DNA of 64,000 nucleotides from Chryseobacterium sp. c4a (GTDB lineage: Bacteria; Bacteroidota; Bacteroidia; Flavobacteriales; Weeksellaceae), in contig NZ_WXVU01000001.1 in the NCBI RefSeq assembly GCF_009900745.1, positions 372,001 through 436,000 of the forward strand, written 5' to 3'. Positions 24,614-33,074 of the stretch are shown piece after piece. The notes under the pieces are model-generated. The model ran no database searches. It worked only from the letters and a program-made list of their open reading frames with translations, and had not been told where the DNA came from. Position numbers and translations under genes: made by a program. Within the stretch, counting starts at the first letter, position 1. Every line of letters starts with the position of its first letter.

Positions 24614-24918
24614 GATATTAGATTTAAATGTTATGTTAAATGACAGAATAAATTATGCCAAGTTGTAATTTTTGAGGTCTTCTTTGTCTTCATCTTGTAT
24701 TTTGAAGAATTTATCTCTTTTGCTGATTTTTTATTTTTATTTTTTTTAAAAATTATTGAATTGTTAAGTATTGCGCTATTTGATAATATATGTGTGGTGT
24801 TTAGTGGAGTTATTATTTGTATATATTTAAAGTTCAATGTGTTTTATATGTTAATTTTTTAATTGTATTTTCTCTGTTTATGAAAGAAATTTTAATTTTT
24901 TTTCAAAAAAAGTAATTC
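24614..24918. other. AT-rich intergenic stretch without a supported gene
   Basis: Very AT-rich, with long A and T runs. A 68-codon frame on the reverse strand here has the composition of random AT-rich DNA (Asn/Lys/Ile) and is not called. Confidence 0.5.
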
Positions 24919-24935
24919 TTGGCACGATTTTTCAA
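24919..24935 (+). promoter_or_regulatory. Sigma-54-like promoter element (TTGGCACG ...)
   Basis: TTGGCACGATTTTTCAA has a perfect -24 half (TTGGCACG) with the correct T-rich spacer, but the -12 half is TTCAA rather than TTGCA. It is preceded by A and T tracts. A terminator lies about 55 bases downstream. Confidence 0.3.
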
Positions 24936-24945
24936 TATACCAATG

Positions 24946-25016
24946 CAACTCATGTTTAATTTGAGTTTTCATGGTTATTAGTTTTTATCCTCGGAATTTC
25001 CGAGGATTTTTTTTGT
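24946..25016 (+). ncRNA. Possible ~70-nt small RNA from the sigma-54-like site
   Basis: The span from the predicted start about 12 bases after the -12 region to a strong terminator (stem ATCCTCGG/CCGAGGAT, 24988-25008, then eight T) has no ORF. It is supported only by the flanking promoter-like and terminator signals. Confidence 0.25.
24988..25016 (+). terminator. Orphan intrinsic terminator
   Basis: ATCCTCGG AATTT CCGAGGAT followed by a long T-run; no coding gene upstream on this strand. Confidence 0.85.
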
Positions 25017-25194
25017 TTATATGTGAAGGTGTTGAAAGGTGTCTTAATTTTTGACGATCAGGTTTTAAAATGGAATAATAAAATATAGTATAAAACAAAA
25101 ATCATAATTCTATGATACTCTGTGTTTTTTAATTTGTTTTAAACTATCGATCATTAGTGGGTTAATATCATGTTTTTTATTCTCTTTTCGGTGA

Positions 25195-25202
25195 TATTTT
25201 TG
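25195..25202 (+). promoter_or_regulatory. -7 box (TATTTTTG) of the lipoprotein gene
   Basis: Exact TAnnTTTG, 31 bases before the ATG at 25234. The -33 region is T-rich without an exact TTTG. Confidence 0.5.
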
Positions 25203-25233
25203 TATCATTGCAGCTGATAAAAAATTAATAATT

Positions 25234-25812
25234 ATGAAAAAGCTATTGTTAGCATCGTTATTTGTACTAACACTTACATCATGTGGAAGAGATGAGGCGG
25301 AAATTCAAACAGAAAATCAATCGGCTGTATCTTCTTCACCTTCTTTAAATTCTATATCGGCTAAAGGTTCTGAAAAGATGAGTATGACTGTGGTTCCAAT
25401 TCATAGACAATATAGTTATGAAAGAGAGAAACATTTTTTTGGAAAAAATATACAGCCTCCTGGATCAGCTCCAAATACATTAAGATGGAGATATGAGCAA
25501 GTAGCTTTTGGACTGGAGTCCTCATTCAATACTATTGCCTCAGATGTTCCGGTTGTAAGTATGCTTAATCCGAACACTTTAGATAATGTTTTGGTTACAA
25601 CTATTGTTGAGAGGCAAAGTGCAGAATCACAAGGATATATTGTTATCGAAGATTTGGGATTTTCTATTAACAAGAATGCGATGAACGCTTCTCCGGTTTA
25701 TAGATATTTCAGACCTTCAAAAAGTGGTCATCTTTATACTAAGAATTTTGCCGAACTAGGTAATGGTGGAAATGGTTGGGTATATGAAGGAATAGCATTT
25801 TATGCTTATTAA
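25234..25812 (+). CDS. Lipoprotein with DUF5648-like repeats
   Basis: A 192-residue lipoprotein: lipobox LTSC with C17, then a low-complexity Ser/Glu/Asn linker. The C-terminus PVYRYFRPSKSGHLYTKNFA ... GWVYEGIAFYAY matches the DUF5648 pattern (VYR-y-n..tg-HfYT...gw.YEGiaFya). An earlier stretch (HRQYSYEREKHFF ... WRYEQVAFGLE, residues about 60-105) looks like a second, degenerate copy. DUF5648 repeats occur on secreted and surface proteins of many bacteria and are probably binding modules. The gene has its own promoter and terminator. Confidence 0.65.
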   Translation: MKKLLLASLFVLTLTSCGRDEAEIQTENQSAVSSSPSLNSISAKGSEKMSMTVVPIHRQYSYEREKHFFGKNIQPPGSAPNTLRWRYEQVAFGLESSFNTIASDVPVVSMLNPNTLDNVLVTTIVERQSAESQGYIVIEDLGFSINKNAMNASPVYRYFRPSKSGHLYTKNFAELGNGGNGWVYEGIAFYAY

Positions 25813-25830
25813 TCCAGAACATTAATATAT

Positions 25831-25867
25831 AATTTGACCGTCTCAAAAGGACGGTCAAATTTTTTAT
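25831..25867 (+). terminator. Terminator after the DUF5648-like lipoprotein
   Basis: Perfect 12-bp stem AATTTGACCGTC/GACGGTCAAATT with a 7-base loop and a T-run. Confidence 0.85.
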
Positions 25868-25931
25868 TTAATGTAAAATGAGCCTAAGATGAATGATATA
25901 TTTAACTGAAAATAATATTATTGAAGATAAA

Positions 25932-25960
25932 AAAACCTCTAAATAAAATTTAGAGGTTTT
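25932..25960 (-). terminator. Terminator after tRNA-Cys
   Basis: Perfect 13-bp stem AAAACCTCTAAAT/ATTTAGAGGTTTT with loop AAA, just downstream of the tRNA on the reverse strand. Confidence 0.8.
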
Positions 25961-25964
25961 AAAG

Positions 25965-26035
25965 AGGTACCTAGCGGATTCGAACCGCTGTAGATGGTGT
26001 TGCAGACCACTGCCTAGCCGCTCGGCCAAAGTACC
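25965..26035 (-). tRNA. tRNA-Cys (GCA)
   Basis: The reverse strand folds as a 71-nt cloverleaf. The acceptor stem is GGTACTT/AGGTACC, the D-arm GCC..GGC, the anticodon stem GTGGT/ACCAT around loop CTGCAAC (anticodon GCA), and the T-arm AGCGG TTCGAAT CCGCT. The discriminator base is U. CCA is not encoded. The short variable loop and 71-nt length are usual for tRNA-Cys. Confidence 0.95.
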
Positions 26036-26262
26036 ATGTCTTACCATTTTTGAGGTGTGCAAATATAGCTAAATTTCTATACAAACCAAAGTTTTTATGT
26101 AATTTCTTTCATTTTTATACTGTCAATTTTGCTTTCAGTCTGTTTTTCAGACTTATAATTTTTGCTGGCTATGACTCATTTTTTCTGAAATTGTTAAGAC
26201 CTTATTGTATTTTAAAAAAGATACAGAATTAAGAAGGGTGGATCTGGTAAGATTTTTAGTTT

Positions 26263-27627
26263 TTAGAATCCATTGACAAGTAGTTTTAAGGTGGCATTAG
26301 TATCAATAACAGCAGTAATTCCTGTACTGTTGAGAAGAATTTTACTCGGTTTCAGGTTAAATACCTTTCCACTCATCTTTAATCCTTTGTAATATTCTTT
26401 ATTGAAAGCGTCTTCAATACTTTTTCTTGATGTTTCTTCTAATTCTTGTGTTGGAATTCCATATTCTTCTTCAATCATCTTTACGATTTTCCCTTGGAAT
26501 AGGAGAGATGCTGTTTTTTGAAGAATATTCATTGTTTTCAGTTTGAACTTAGTGTCAGACAAAACAATTTTTCTTTTGCTTTCATCATACACCGGAATTC
26601 CCGAAATAACAGCAGTTCCTTTGATGTACCCTTCTGTCTGCGCTTCAATGACGATTCTGCTGTCTACACCATATACCCTGATGTCTGTTACCTTTACTTT
26701 AGAATCTCTGATATCAAACTCTTTATTTAAAAAAGTTTTTCTGGCCATATTGCTTGCTTCCGTAAAAGGAATATTAGCTGTCGTCTGCAAAACAAATTTA
26801 TCTGCAACAGTAGGAGAGAAATTAAAGTTGCTTGCAGAAGTTACTGTTGGAGAGGCTGCCGGTTTATTTCCTGTAAATGTTTCTGAGAAAATATCAATTC
26901 CAAGGGTTGCATTGATCTGATTTCCGTAGAACTTTAATGGAGTAATATTAACGCCTACCGGGCTTACTTTTAACCAGGTGTTATATTCTTCTGAAATATT
27001 GATTGGCTGTGCAAAAGTGTTCCAAGCCATAATAGCGTATTGTTGGAAATTCAGTTGCGTGGCCATTTGCTGATCTATCGTTTTACAGAATTTCTCTTGT
27101 TGTTCCTTCAAACTCTTTTCAACAATAGGAGTGATTGGGATTTGTATTCTGCCATAGTCCAATACGGGTTTGGTCACCCATCGGAATCCGTTAGGCTGAG
27201 TATTGGTGATAATTGTCCAGTTATTTTTAAATGTAACGGTTGTATTAAAAGACATTACGGTCTCAAAAGTGGTATTCTGGTAGGAGTAAACTCCTAAAGT
27301 TCCTATTCCTTTTTCTGCCCAGATCTTTAAAGGTACCTCGATCAAAAGATTTTGACTTGTGCCTCCCACTAAGCGGATAGGTCTGGTTTTCCAGACTTTT
27401 ACTTTAAACTGATCATTATTATTGTCTGTATAAGAATCGTCCTGATAGATGAGATCCTTTACAGAAGCATTTACCATGTTACTAAGCTCTGAAAGTGGAA
27501 TCGTTACCGGCATAGTAATGCTGGATTTAATCTTTGGAAAGTTATAACTGGCCAATTGATTATCAACACTTGCTTGACCGAAAGCATTGATGAATGCTGC
27601 TAAAAATAATATTTTAATGAATTTCAA
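26263..27627 (-). CDS. DUF4403 family exported protein
   Basis: 454 residues with signal peptide MKFIKILFLAAFINAFG, translated from a TTG codon; no ATG precedes it in the 35-bp gap to folB. The body matches DUF4403: SSITMPVTIPLSELSNMVNASV near the N-terminus, WKTRPIRLVGG, and repeated amphipathic beta segments resembling lipid-binding tubular proteins. The function of the family is not established. It is the last gene of the leftward thr-folB run and may share that transcript. Confidence 0.75.
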   Translation of the reverse strand: MKFIKILFLAAFINAFGQASVDNQLASYNFPKIKSSITMPVTIPLSELSNMVNASVKDLIYQDDSYTDNNNDQFKVKVWKTRPIRLVGGTSQNLLIEVPLKIWAEKGIGTLGVYSYQNTTFETVMSFNTTVTFKNNWTIITNTQPNGFRWVTKPVLDYGRIQIPITPIVEKSLKEQQEKFCKTIDQQMATQLNFQQYAIMAWNTFAQPINISEEYNTWLKVSPVGVNITPLKFYGNQINATLGIDIFSETFTGNKPAASPTVTSASNFNFSPTVADKFVLQTTANIPFTEASNMARKTFLNKEFDIRDSKVKVTDIRVYGVDSRIVIEAQTEGYIKGTAVISGIPVYDESKRKIVLSDTKFKLKTMNILQKTASLLFQGKIVKMIEEEYGIPTQELEETSRKSIEDAFNKEYYKGLKMSGKVFNLKPSKILLNSTGITAVIDTNATLKLLVNGF

Positions 27628-27662
27628 TTTTGTATTTTTTTAATGAAATAAAAATAAGGATT

Positions 27663-28031
27663 TTAATTTTCCGGTTTAAAGCTTTTTTCCAATTCAATGG
27701 TTGCTCCTTTCATCTCGCCCTGCATAGGAGGTGCTGTTTTGGTAAGCTTAATCTTGATATAGTCGATTTGTGGAAAACGCTCATGTATTTTTGAGATAAT
27801 TCTTCCTGCAACATGCTCCAGAAGTTTGGATTTGATTTTCATTTCGTGATGAATGATATCATTAATGTCTGCATAGCTTATGGTATCATTCAGGTCATCG
27901 GATTCTGCTGCCTTCCACAAATCGGTATGAAGTTCTGCATTTAAAATATAATAGGTGCCAATAATATTTTCTTCAGGTAAAACCCCGTGGTAGGCATATA
28001 TTTTTACATTTTCAAGATATATCTTACTCAT
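27663..28031 (-). CDS. folB: Dihydroneopterin aldolase
   Basis: A 122-residue FolB, the folate-pathway enzyme that cleaves 7,8-dihydroneopterin to 6-hydroxymethyl-7,8-dihydropterin. The family pattern is clear: KIYLENVKIYAYHGVLPEEN (with the conserved YHGVLPEE), SYADINDIIHHEM, LLEHVAGRI and a C-terminal KLTKTAPPM. The stop of thrC lies 3 bp upstream, so folB is part of the thr operon. Confidence 0.93.
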   Translation of the reverse strand: MSKIYLENVKIYAYHGVLPEENIIGTYYILNAELHTDLWKAAESDDLNDTISYADINDIIHHEMKIKSKLLEHVAGRIISKIHERFPQIDYIKIKLTKTAPPMQGEMKGATIELEKSFKPEN

Positions 28032-28034
28032 TGC

Positions 28035-29339
28035 TTAATTTTTATCAAGCAAAAATCGTCTTAATTCTTCAAAATCTGAATTTATTTCTACAGTTTTTTT
28101 CTCCTTTTTCATGAGGTTCTCCAGAGATTGGGGAATTTCAATTTTTGTTTTGATCGCATTTTCTACGGCATCAGGGAATTTTACGGGATGTGCCGTTCCC
28201 AGAATGAATCCTTTTTTACCTGGGTTTTCTTTAAGGTATTGTTCTAAAGAGGCAAAAGCTACAGCACTATGAGGATCCAGGATATAATGGTTTTCTTTAT
28301 ATACTTTTGTAATTGTTTGCATCGTTTTCTCATCGTTAATGGAATAACCGGATATCTTATTTTTTAAAAGATCAAATTCATTGTTGAAAAGTTCCATGAT
28401 TCTGACAAAATTACTTGGGGCTCCTACATCCATAGCATTGGATAATGTTGCTACAGTTTTTTTAGAGTTAAATTTTTCAGTTTTTAGATATTCCGGAATT
28501 ACATCGTTAGCATTGCAAGCGGCAATAAAATGTTCTGCAGGAAGACCACGGAGGTGTGCTAAAATTCCGGCACAAATATTTCCGAAATTTCCACTCGGAA
28601 CAGCAATAACAGGAGTTTTATTTTCTGTCTGCTGCCATTGTTTTAATGCTAACAAATAATAAATCTGCTGTGGAAGCCATCTGGCAACATTAATAGAATT
28701 GGCTGAAGTCAAAAATAATTGTTCATTGATTTCTGCATCGGAGAAGGCTTGCTTTACTAAACCTTGACAATCATCAAAACTTCCATTAACTTCCAATGCA
28801 TAGATGTTTTTTCCTAATGCTGTAAGTTGTTTTTCCTGAACGGGACTTACCCTGTTTTTAGGATAAAGAATGACAACTTCTATTCCCGGAAGATCATAAA
28901 ATCCGTGAGCAACAGCACCGCCGGTATCTCCTGAAGTGGCTACCAAAACAGTAACTTTTTTCTGCTGGCCTTCTAAAAAATAAGACAAACAACGACTCAT
29001 AAAGCCTGCTCCAATATCTTTAAATGCCAGAGTTGGGCCATGAAAAAGTTCCAACACTGAAATATCATCATTAATCTTTCTCAATGGGATGTTGAAATTA
29101 ATGGTTTCTGAAACAATTTTTTTTAATATTTCAGAAGGAATTTTTTCACCAACAAAGTCTTTCATACATTGATAAGCAATCTCCACATCAGAATATTGAT
29201 GAAGGTTTTGAATAAATTCTGTATCAAATAGAGGAAGGTTTTCCGGGAAAAATAATCCTTTATCTTTTCCTTGTCCTTTTATGGCTGCTGCTTTGAAATC
29301 AACAATTTCCTCGTGGTCTTTTAAATTATAATATCTCAT
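28035..29339 (-). CDS. thrC: Threonine synthase
   Basis: A 434-residue PLP enzyme that converts O-phosphohomoserine to threonine. K107 in FHGPTLAFKDIGAGF binds PLP; VLVATSGDTGGAVAHGF is the phosphate-binding glycine loop; ANSINVARWLPQ and VPSGNFGNICAG are family signatures. The start lies 5 bp after the stop of thrB, and folB follows 3 bp after thrC. It is the last threonine-specific gene of the operon. Confidence 0.95.
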   Translation of the reverse strand: MRYYNLKDHEEIVDFKAAAIKGQGKDKGLFFPENLPLFDTEFIQNLHQYSDVEIAYQCMKDFVGEKIPSEILKKIVSETINFNIPLRKINDDISVLELFHGPTLAFKDIGAGFMSRCLSYFLEGQQKKVTVLVATSGDTGGAVAHGFYDLPGIEVVILYPKNRVSPVQEKQLTALGKNIYALEVNGSFDDCQGLVKQAFSDAEINEQLFLTSANSINVARWLPQQIYYLLALKQWQQTENKTPVIAVPSGNFGNICAGILAHLRGLPAEHFIAACNANDVIPEYLKTEKFNSKKTVATLSNAMDVGAPSNFVRIMELFNNEFDLLKNKISGYSINDEKTMQTITKVYKENHYILDPHSAVAFASLEQYLKENPGKKGFILGTAHPVKFPDAVENAIKTKIEIPQSLENLMKKEKKTVEINSDFEELRRFLLDKN

Positions 29340-29344
29340 TTGTT

Positions 29345-30280
29345 TTAATCTTGTTTAGGTTCTTCAATGATTTCAATTCCTACAGGATTTATTTTGGAAA
29401 CATAGACAAAGCTATCTATATTGATTTCGTCATAGATAGATTTCATCAGATCAGCGATCTTTTCGGCAGTTTCTTTTTCTTCTGCCAACATAAAAATAGA
29501 AGGCCCTGATCCTGAAATTCCGCCTCCCAGAGCTTCAAGCTGAAGACTCATTGATTTAATTTCATCAAATTTTGGAATTAGGATACTTCTTACCGGCTCT
29601 ATAATAACATCGTTCAGGCTCCTGCCAATTAATGCAAAATCATTTTTCTGAATACCAGCGATCAATCCTGCAATATTTCCCCATTGCTCAACAGCACTTT
29701 TTAAGGGGATGTTTTTCTTTAGAATCTGCCTTGAATCAGACGTTTTAACTTCAACCTGAGGATGCACGGCAGCAACAAATAAATCTGGTGTGTTCAATGG
29801 AATGATATCAATGGGATGAGTAGATTTTACCAGGGTAATTCCACCATAAATGCATGGAGCAATATTGTCTGCATGACGGACTCCCGAAGCAAGTTCTTCT
29901 CCAAACATAGCAAAATGTACCATTTCGTCTTTTGACAGAATATTTCCTAATAAAATATTGGCTCCAAGGGCGGCTCCAGCGGCGCTAGCCGCGCTGGAGC
30001 CAAGCCCGCTTCCAGGCTTTATATGTTTATGAATAATGACCTCAAAACCATTTTCCAGATTAAAATGTTCCTGGATTTTTAAAAGAACTACTCCTGCAAC
30101 ATTTTTGGACGGCTCTTCCGGGAGACCAAAGAAGTCTTTATGTTTAATAATGATTTCTGAAGTTTCCAATAAACGGATTTCCATTTCATCATAAGGCTCA
30201 TTGACTGCCATTCCAAGGATATCAAAGCCACATACCAGATTGGCTACTGTAGCCGGAATTTTTAATTTTACTTTTTTCAT
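29345..30280 (-). CDS. thrB: Homoserine kinase
   Basis: A 311-residue GHMP kinase that phosphorylates homoserine. The ATP loop PGSGLGSSAAS is at residues 89-99; IPATVANLVCGFDILG opens the protein; GGGISGSGPSIFML is motif 3. I start at the ATG at 30280. The longer frame from 30325 would overlap the end of thrA and adds residues not typical of ThrB. The spacing to thrA is 10 bp. Confidence 0.94.
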   Translation of the reverse strand: MKKVKLKIPATVANLVCGFDILGMAVNEPYDEMEIRLLETSEIIIKHKDFFGLPEEPSKNVAGVVLLKIQEHFNLENGFEVIIHKHIKPGSGLGSSAASAAGAALGANILLGNILSKDEMVHFAMFGEELASGVRHADNIAPCIYGGITLVKSTHPIDIIPLNTPDLFVAAVHPQVEVKTSDSRQILKKNIPLKSAVEQWGNIAGLIAGIQKNDFALIGRSLNDVIIEPVRSILIPKFDEIKSMSLQLEALGGGISGSGPSIFMLAEEKETAEKIADLMKSIYDEINIDSFVYVSKINPVGIEIIEEPKQD

Positions 30281-30290
30281 ATTTTTGTTT

Positions 30291-32741
30291 TTAAACTGAA
30301 CGGATGATGTCTGCGAAAATTCCACTTGCAGTTACTTCTGCTCCGGCACCGGCTCCTTTTATAACCAATGGCTGTGCGGAATATCTTAATGTTTTAAAAA
30401 TGACAATATTATCTTTTCCATAAAGATGAAACAGATCGCTTTCCGGAGCTACATGCTGTAAACCGACTCTAGCTTTTCCGTCTTTAAATTCTGCGGTATA
30501 TTTTAGTATTTTTCCTTCTTTTTGAGCATTGTCGAATAAATATTTAAAGTGACTTTCATATTCTGTAAGCTTTTCGTAAAAATGTTCTACACTCCCTTCC
30601 ATACAGGCTTCAGGCAGAAAACCAGTGTTTTCAATCTCTTCAAACTGAAGGGGATATCCGGCTTCTCTGGCAAGAATTAAAATTTTCCTGGCTACATCTG
30701 TTCCCGAAAGGTCAAGCCTTGGATCCGGTTCGGTATAACCTTCTTTTTGGGCTTGGGCTACCACCTCAGAAAATTTTCTGTTTCCGTCATAAGTGTTGAA
30801 TACAAAATTTAATGTTCCACTAAGGACGGCTTCAATGGATGTAATTTTATCACCACTTTTGATAAGATCGTTGATCGTTCCTATTACTGGAAGACCTGCT
30901 CCAACATTTGTTTCGAAGTGAAAGCTGCAGTTATGGTTTCTGGCTGTATTTTTTAGAGAGGTGTATTTTTCAAAATCTGATGAAGCTGCAATTTTATTAC
31001 AAGCAACAATATTGATACTTCTTTTCAATAAGCGCTCATATACTTTCGGAATTTCCGAACTTGCTGTAATGTCCACAAAAACAGAATTTCTTAAATTACG
31101 TGCTATAATTTCTTCAGCAAATTTTTGAACAGAAGCTTCCATACCCGATTCATTCCAGTTGATGTATTCTTCTTCAGAAATCCCTTTGTCAGCAAAGATC
31201 ATTTTGCGACTGTTGGAGAGGCCGGCAATTCTTAAATTGATAAAATGATGCTCTCTTAAATATTGATTCTGATTATAAATCTGTTGGATAAGCTTAGTAC
31301 CTACATTTCCTGTTCCACAAATGTAGAGGTGAATCTGCTTGATTTCAGATTCAAAAAATTCTTCATGAAGAACATTCACCGCTTTTTTGGCATCTTTTTC
31401 AGCAACCACAACGCTGATATTTCTTTCTGAGGAACCTTGGGCAATGGTTCTGATGTTGATTCCATTATTCCCCAGGCATCCAAACATTTTAGCACTTACA
31501 CCGCTTCTGCTTTTCATATTTTCCCCTACTAATGCTACAATGGAAAGGCCTGTTTCAATATTGATAGGAGCTATTCTTTTTAAATTAATATCATCTGCAA
31601 AAGACAAATTAATGGCATTTTCGGCTGCTGATTTATCTTTTTCATGAATCGCAATAGTGATAGAGTGTTCTGAAGATCCTTGTGTAATCAGAATAACATT
31701 TATTTTTTCCTGGCTCAGACATTGGAAGAGTTTTGCAGAAATTCCAGGGATTCCTATCATGCCACTACCTTCTAAAGTCAGAAGAGCAATATTTTCCATA
31801 TTTGAAATTCCCACAGCGATCTGCTGTTTTTGATGTTCTGCATTATTCAGGTGATGAGAAATTAATGTTCCTTGGGCTTCCGGATCGAAAGTGTTTTTAA
31901 TTTTAAGGTTGATATTTCTAACCATCACAGGCTGAATTGACGGTGGATAAATAACTTTTGCTCCAAAGTGAGAAAGTTCCATGGCCTCATGATAAGATAT
32001 TTCAGCGATGGGTTTAGCTTGGGATGCCAGACGAGGATCTGCAGTCATCATTCCGCTTACATCTGTCCATATCTGAAGTTCCTCCGCATGAATGGCAGCA
32101 GCAATAATTGCAGCAGTATAATCTGAACCACCACGTCCTAATGTTGTAGTAGAACCTTTTTCATCACTAGCAATAAAACCAGGCCCTATGATAATACGGT
32201 TTTGGTGTTGATTGAAATAATTTTTAAAATTACTTTCAGTACTCTTAAAATTCACCTTTGCGTTGGTAAAATTGCTGTCTGTTTTGATGAGTTCAGCAAC
32301 ATTCATCCATAAACAATCTAATCCTTGATACTGAAGTCGTGCGGCTATAATATTAGAAGACAAAAACTCTCCATATGAGGCAATTTTATCTTTGATTCTT
32401 AAAGTAAGTTCACCAAGAATAAAGATTCCGTTATAGATATCTTCGAGATCATTGAAATGTTTTTTTACAAAGCTGAGTTGGGAACTTTGTTCTAAAATGG
32501 GGATGAGTTCTTTGACAAGGTTCAGGTGTTTTTCTTCTGCATTTTTAAGAAGCTGAAGATAATCTTCGTTTTTAACGGATGCATATTCTGCAGCCTGAAG
32601 CAGAAGATCTGTTACCCCATGAAGGGCCGATACAATAACTACAATATTATTTTTTGCAGATTCATTTTTAACAATGTTTTCCACCAGCAGAATATTCTGA
32701 GAATTGGCGACTGAAGTTCCGCCGAATTTTAAGATTTTCAT
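30291..32741 (-). CDS. thrA: Bifunctional aspartokinase / homoserine dehydrogenase
   Basis: An 816-residue fusion. Residues 1-290 are aspartate kinase (KFGGTS at 5-10; TTLGRGGSDYTAA). Residues about 300-455 hold two ACT regulatory units (ALLTLEGSGMIGIPG, SIVALVGENMKSRSG), the usual site of threonine feedback. Residues about 465-816 are homoserine dehydrogenase (ICGTGNVGTKLIQQ for NAD(P); LSGTLNFVFNTY signature). It controls entry of aspartate into threonine and isoleucine synthesis. The gene is preceded by a 198-nt leader with a Thr-rich peptide, so transcription attenuation is likely. Confidence 0.96.
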   Translation of the reverse strand: MKILKFGGTSVANSQNILLVENIVKNESAKNNIVVIVSALHGVTDLLLQAAEYASVKNEDYLQLLKNAEEKHLNLVKELIPILEQSSQLSFVKKHFNDLEDIYNGIFILGELTLRIKDKIASYGEFLSSNIIAARLQYQGLDCLWMNVAELIKTDSNFTNAKVNFKSTESNFKNYFNQHQNRIIIGPGFIASDEKGSTTTLGRGGSDYTAAIIAAAIHAEELQIWTDVSGMMTADPRLASQAKPIAEISYHEAMELSHFGAKVIYPPSIQPVMVRNINLKIKNTFDPEAQGTLISHHLNNAEHQKQQIAVGISNMENIALLTLEGSGMIGIPGISAKLFQCLSQEKINVILITQGSSEHSITIAIHEKDKSAAENAINLSFADDINLKRIAPINIETGLSIVALVGENMKSRSGVSAKMFGCLGNNGINIRTIAQGSSERNISVVVAEKDAKKAVNVLHEEFFESEIKQIHLYICGTGNVGTKLIQQIYNQNQYLREHHFINLRIAGLSNSRKMIFADKGISEEEYINWNESGMEASVQKFAEEIIARNLRNSVFVDITASSEIPKVYERLLKRSINIVACNKIAASSDFEKYTSLKNTARNHNCSFHFETNVGAGLPVIGTINDLIKSGDKITSIEAVLSGTLNFVFNTYDGNRKFSEVVAQAQKEGYTEPDPRLDLSGTDVARKILILAREAGYPLQFEEIENTGFLPEACMEGSVEHFYEKLTEYESHFKYLFDNAQKEGKILKYTAEFKDGKARVGLQHVAPESDLFHLYGKDNIVIFKTLRYSAQPLVIKGAGAGAEVTASGIFADIIRSV

Positions 32742-32938
32742 CTATTATTTTTTTAAGGTTAGGTAAAGTGAGAGAGCTACTCTTTAAAAAAAGAGTACAG
32801 GGTACCGAAAATAATATGTGAAAATTTACCCCTTTATGGGGTAGTCGTTGTAGTTGTGAATGTAGAAACAGAAGATACTCCTGAAATAGGTGATTTCAGG
32901 ATAGAAATATCAGATATGTTTCTAGAAAAATTCATTGT
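32742..32938 (-). promoter_or_regulatory. thr operon leader / putative attenuator
   Basis: The mRNA leader between the promoter and the thrA ATG. It contains the 33-codon leader ORF (32834-32935) and a 9-bp hairpin inside that ORF (TCCTGAAAT/ATTTCAGGA, 32879-32901). Two mutually exclusive hairpins follow. One pairs TACCCC, from the last Thr-Pro codons, with GGGGTA just after the stop (32827-32843). The other pairs the same GGGGTA with TACCCT (32799-32832) and is followed by a U7 run at 32792-32786. This is the layout of ribosome-mediated attenuation; the exact terminator and antiterminator roles are inferred. Confidence 0.7.
32834..32935 (-). CDS. thrL: thr operon leader peptide (33 aa)
   Basis: ATG at 32935, TAA at 32836-32834. 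The peptide begins MNFSRNISDISILK and ends STFTTTTTTP. Seven of the last nine residues are threonine, encoded by ACA, ACA, ACT, ACA, ACG, ACT and ACC, and four isoleucines occur earlier. The start lies only a few bases after the predicted transcription start. Its position before thrABC and its codon content match the role of E. coli ThrL, though the sequence is not similar. I use the name thrL for function by analogy. Confidence 0.75.
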   Translation of the reverse strand: MNFSRNISDISILKSPISGVSSVSTFTTTTTTP

Positions 32939-32945
32939 AACGGAA

Positions 32946-32975
32946 CAAATGTACAAATTATTTTGAAATAGACAA
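32946..32975 (-). promoter_or_regulatory. Promoter of the thr operon
   Basis: On the reverse strand: TTG (32975-32973), 19 bases, TACATTTG (32953-32946). Both boxes and the spacing are ideal. Transcription should begin near 32939, just before the leader-peptide ATG. Confidence 0.8.
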
Positions 32976-33018
32976 CTTTTAAGATTATAAATTAATAAGT
33001 CCTTTTTTAGAGATGTAT

Positions 33019-33049
33019 TTTGCGTAATTAATTAAAAATCTTATATTTA
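33019..33049 (+). promoter_or_regulatory. Promoter of the small-peptide cluster
   Basis: TTTG (33019-33022), 19 bases, TATATTTA (33042-33049): ideal spacing, one mismatch at the last -7 base. It is divergent from the thr promoter about 70 bases away. Confidence 0.65.
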
Positions 33050-33074
33050 TGATATTAACTAAAACAAAAATCCT

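Noticed and set aside
24631-24837. 68-codon reverse-strand frame
   Set aside because: Composition of random AT-rich sequence and no promoter or conserved pattern.
26050-26232. 60-codon forward frame after the tRNA
   Set aside because: Starts next to the tRNA 5' end and is Phe/Leu/Tyr-rich with no family signature; probably chance.
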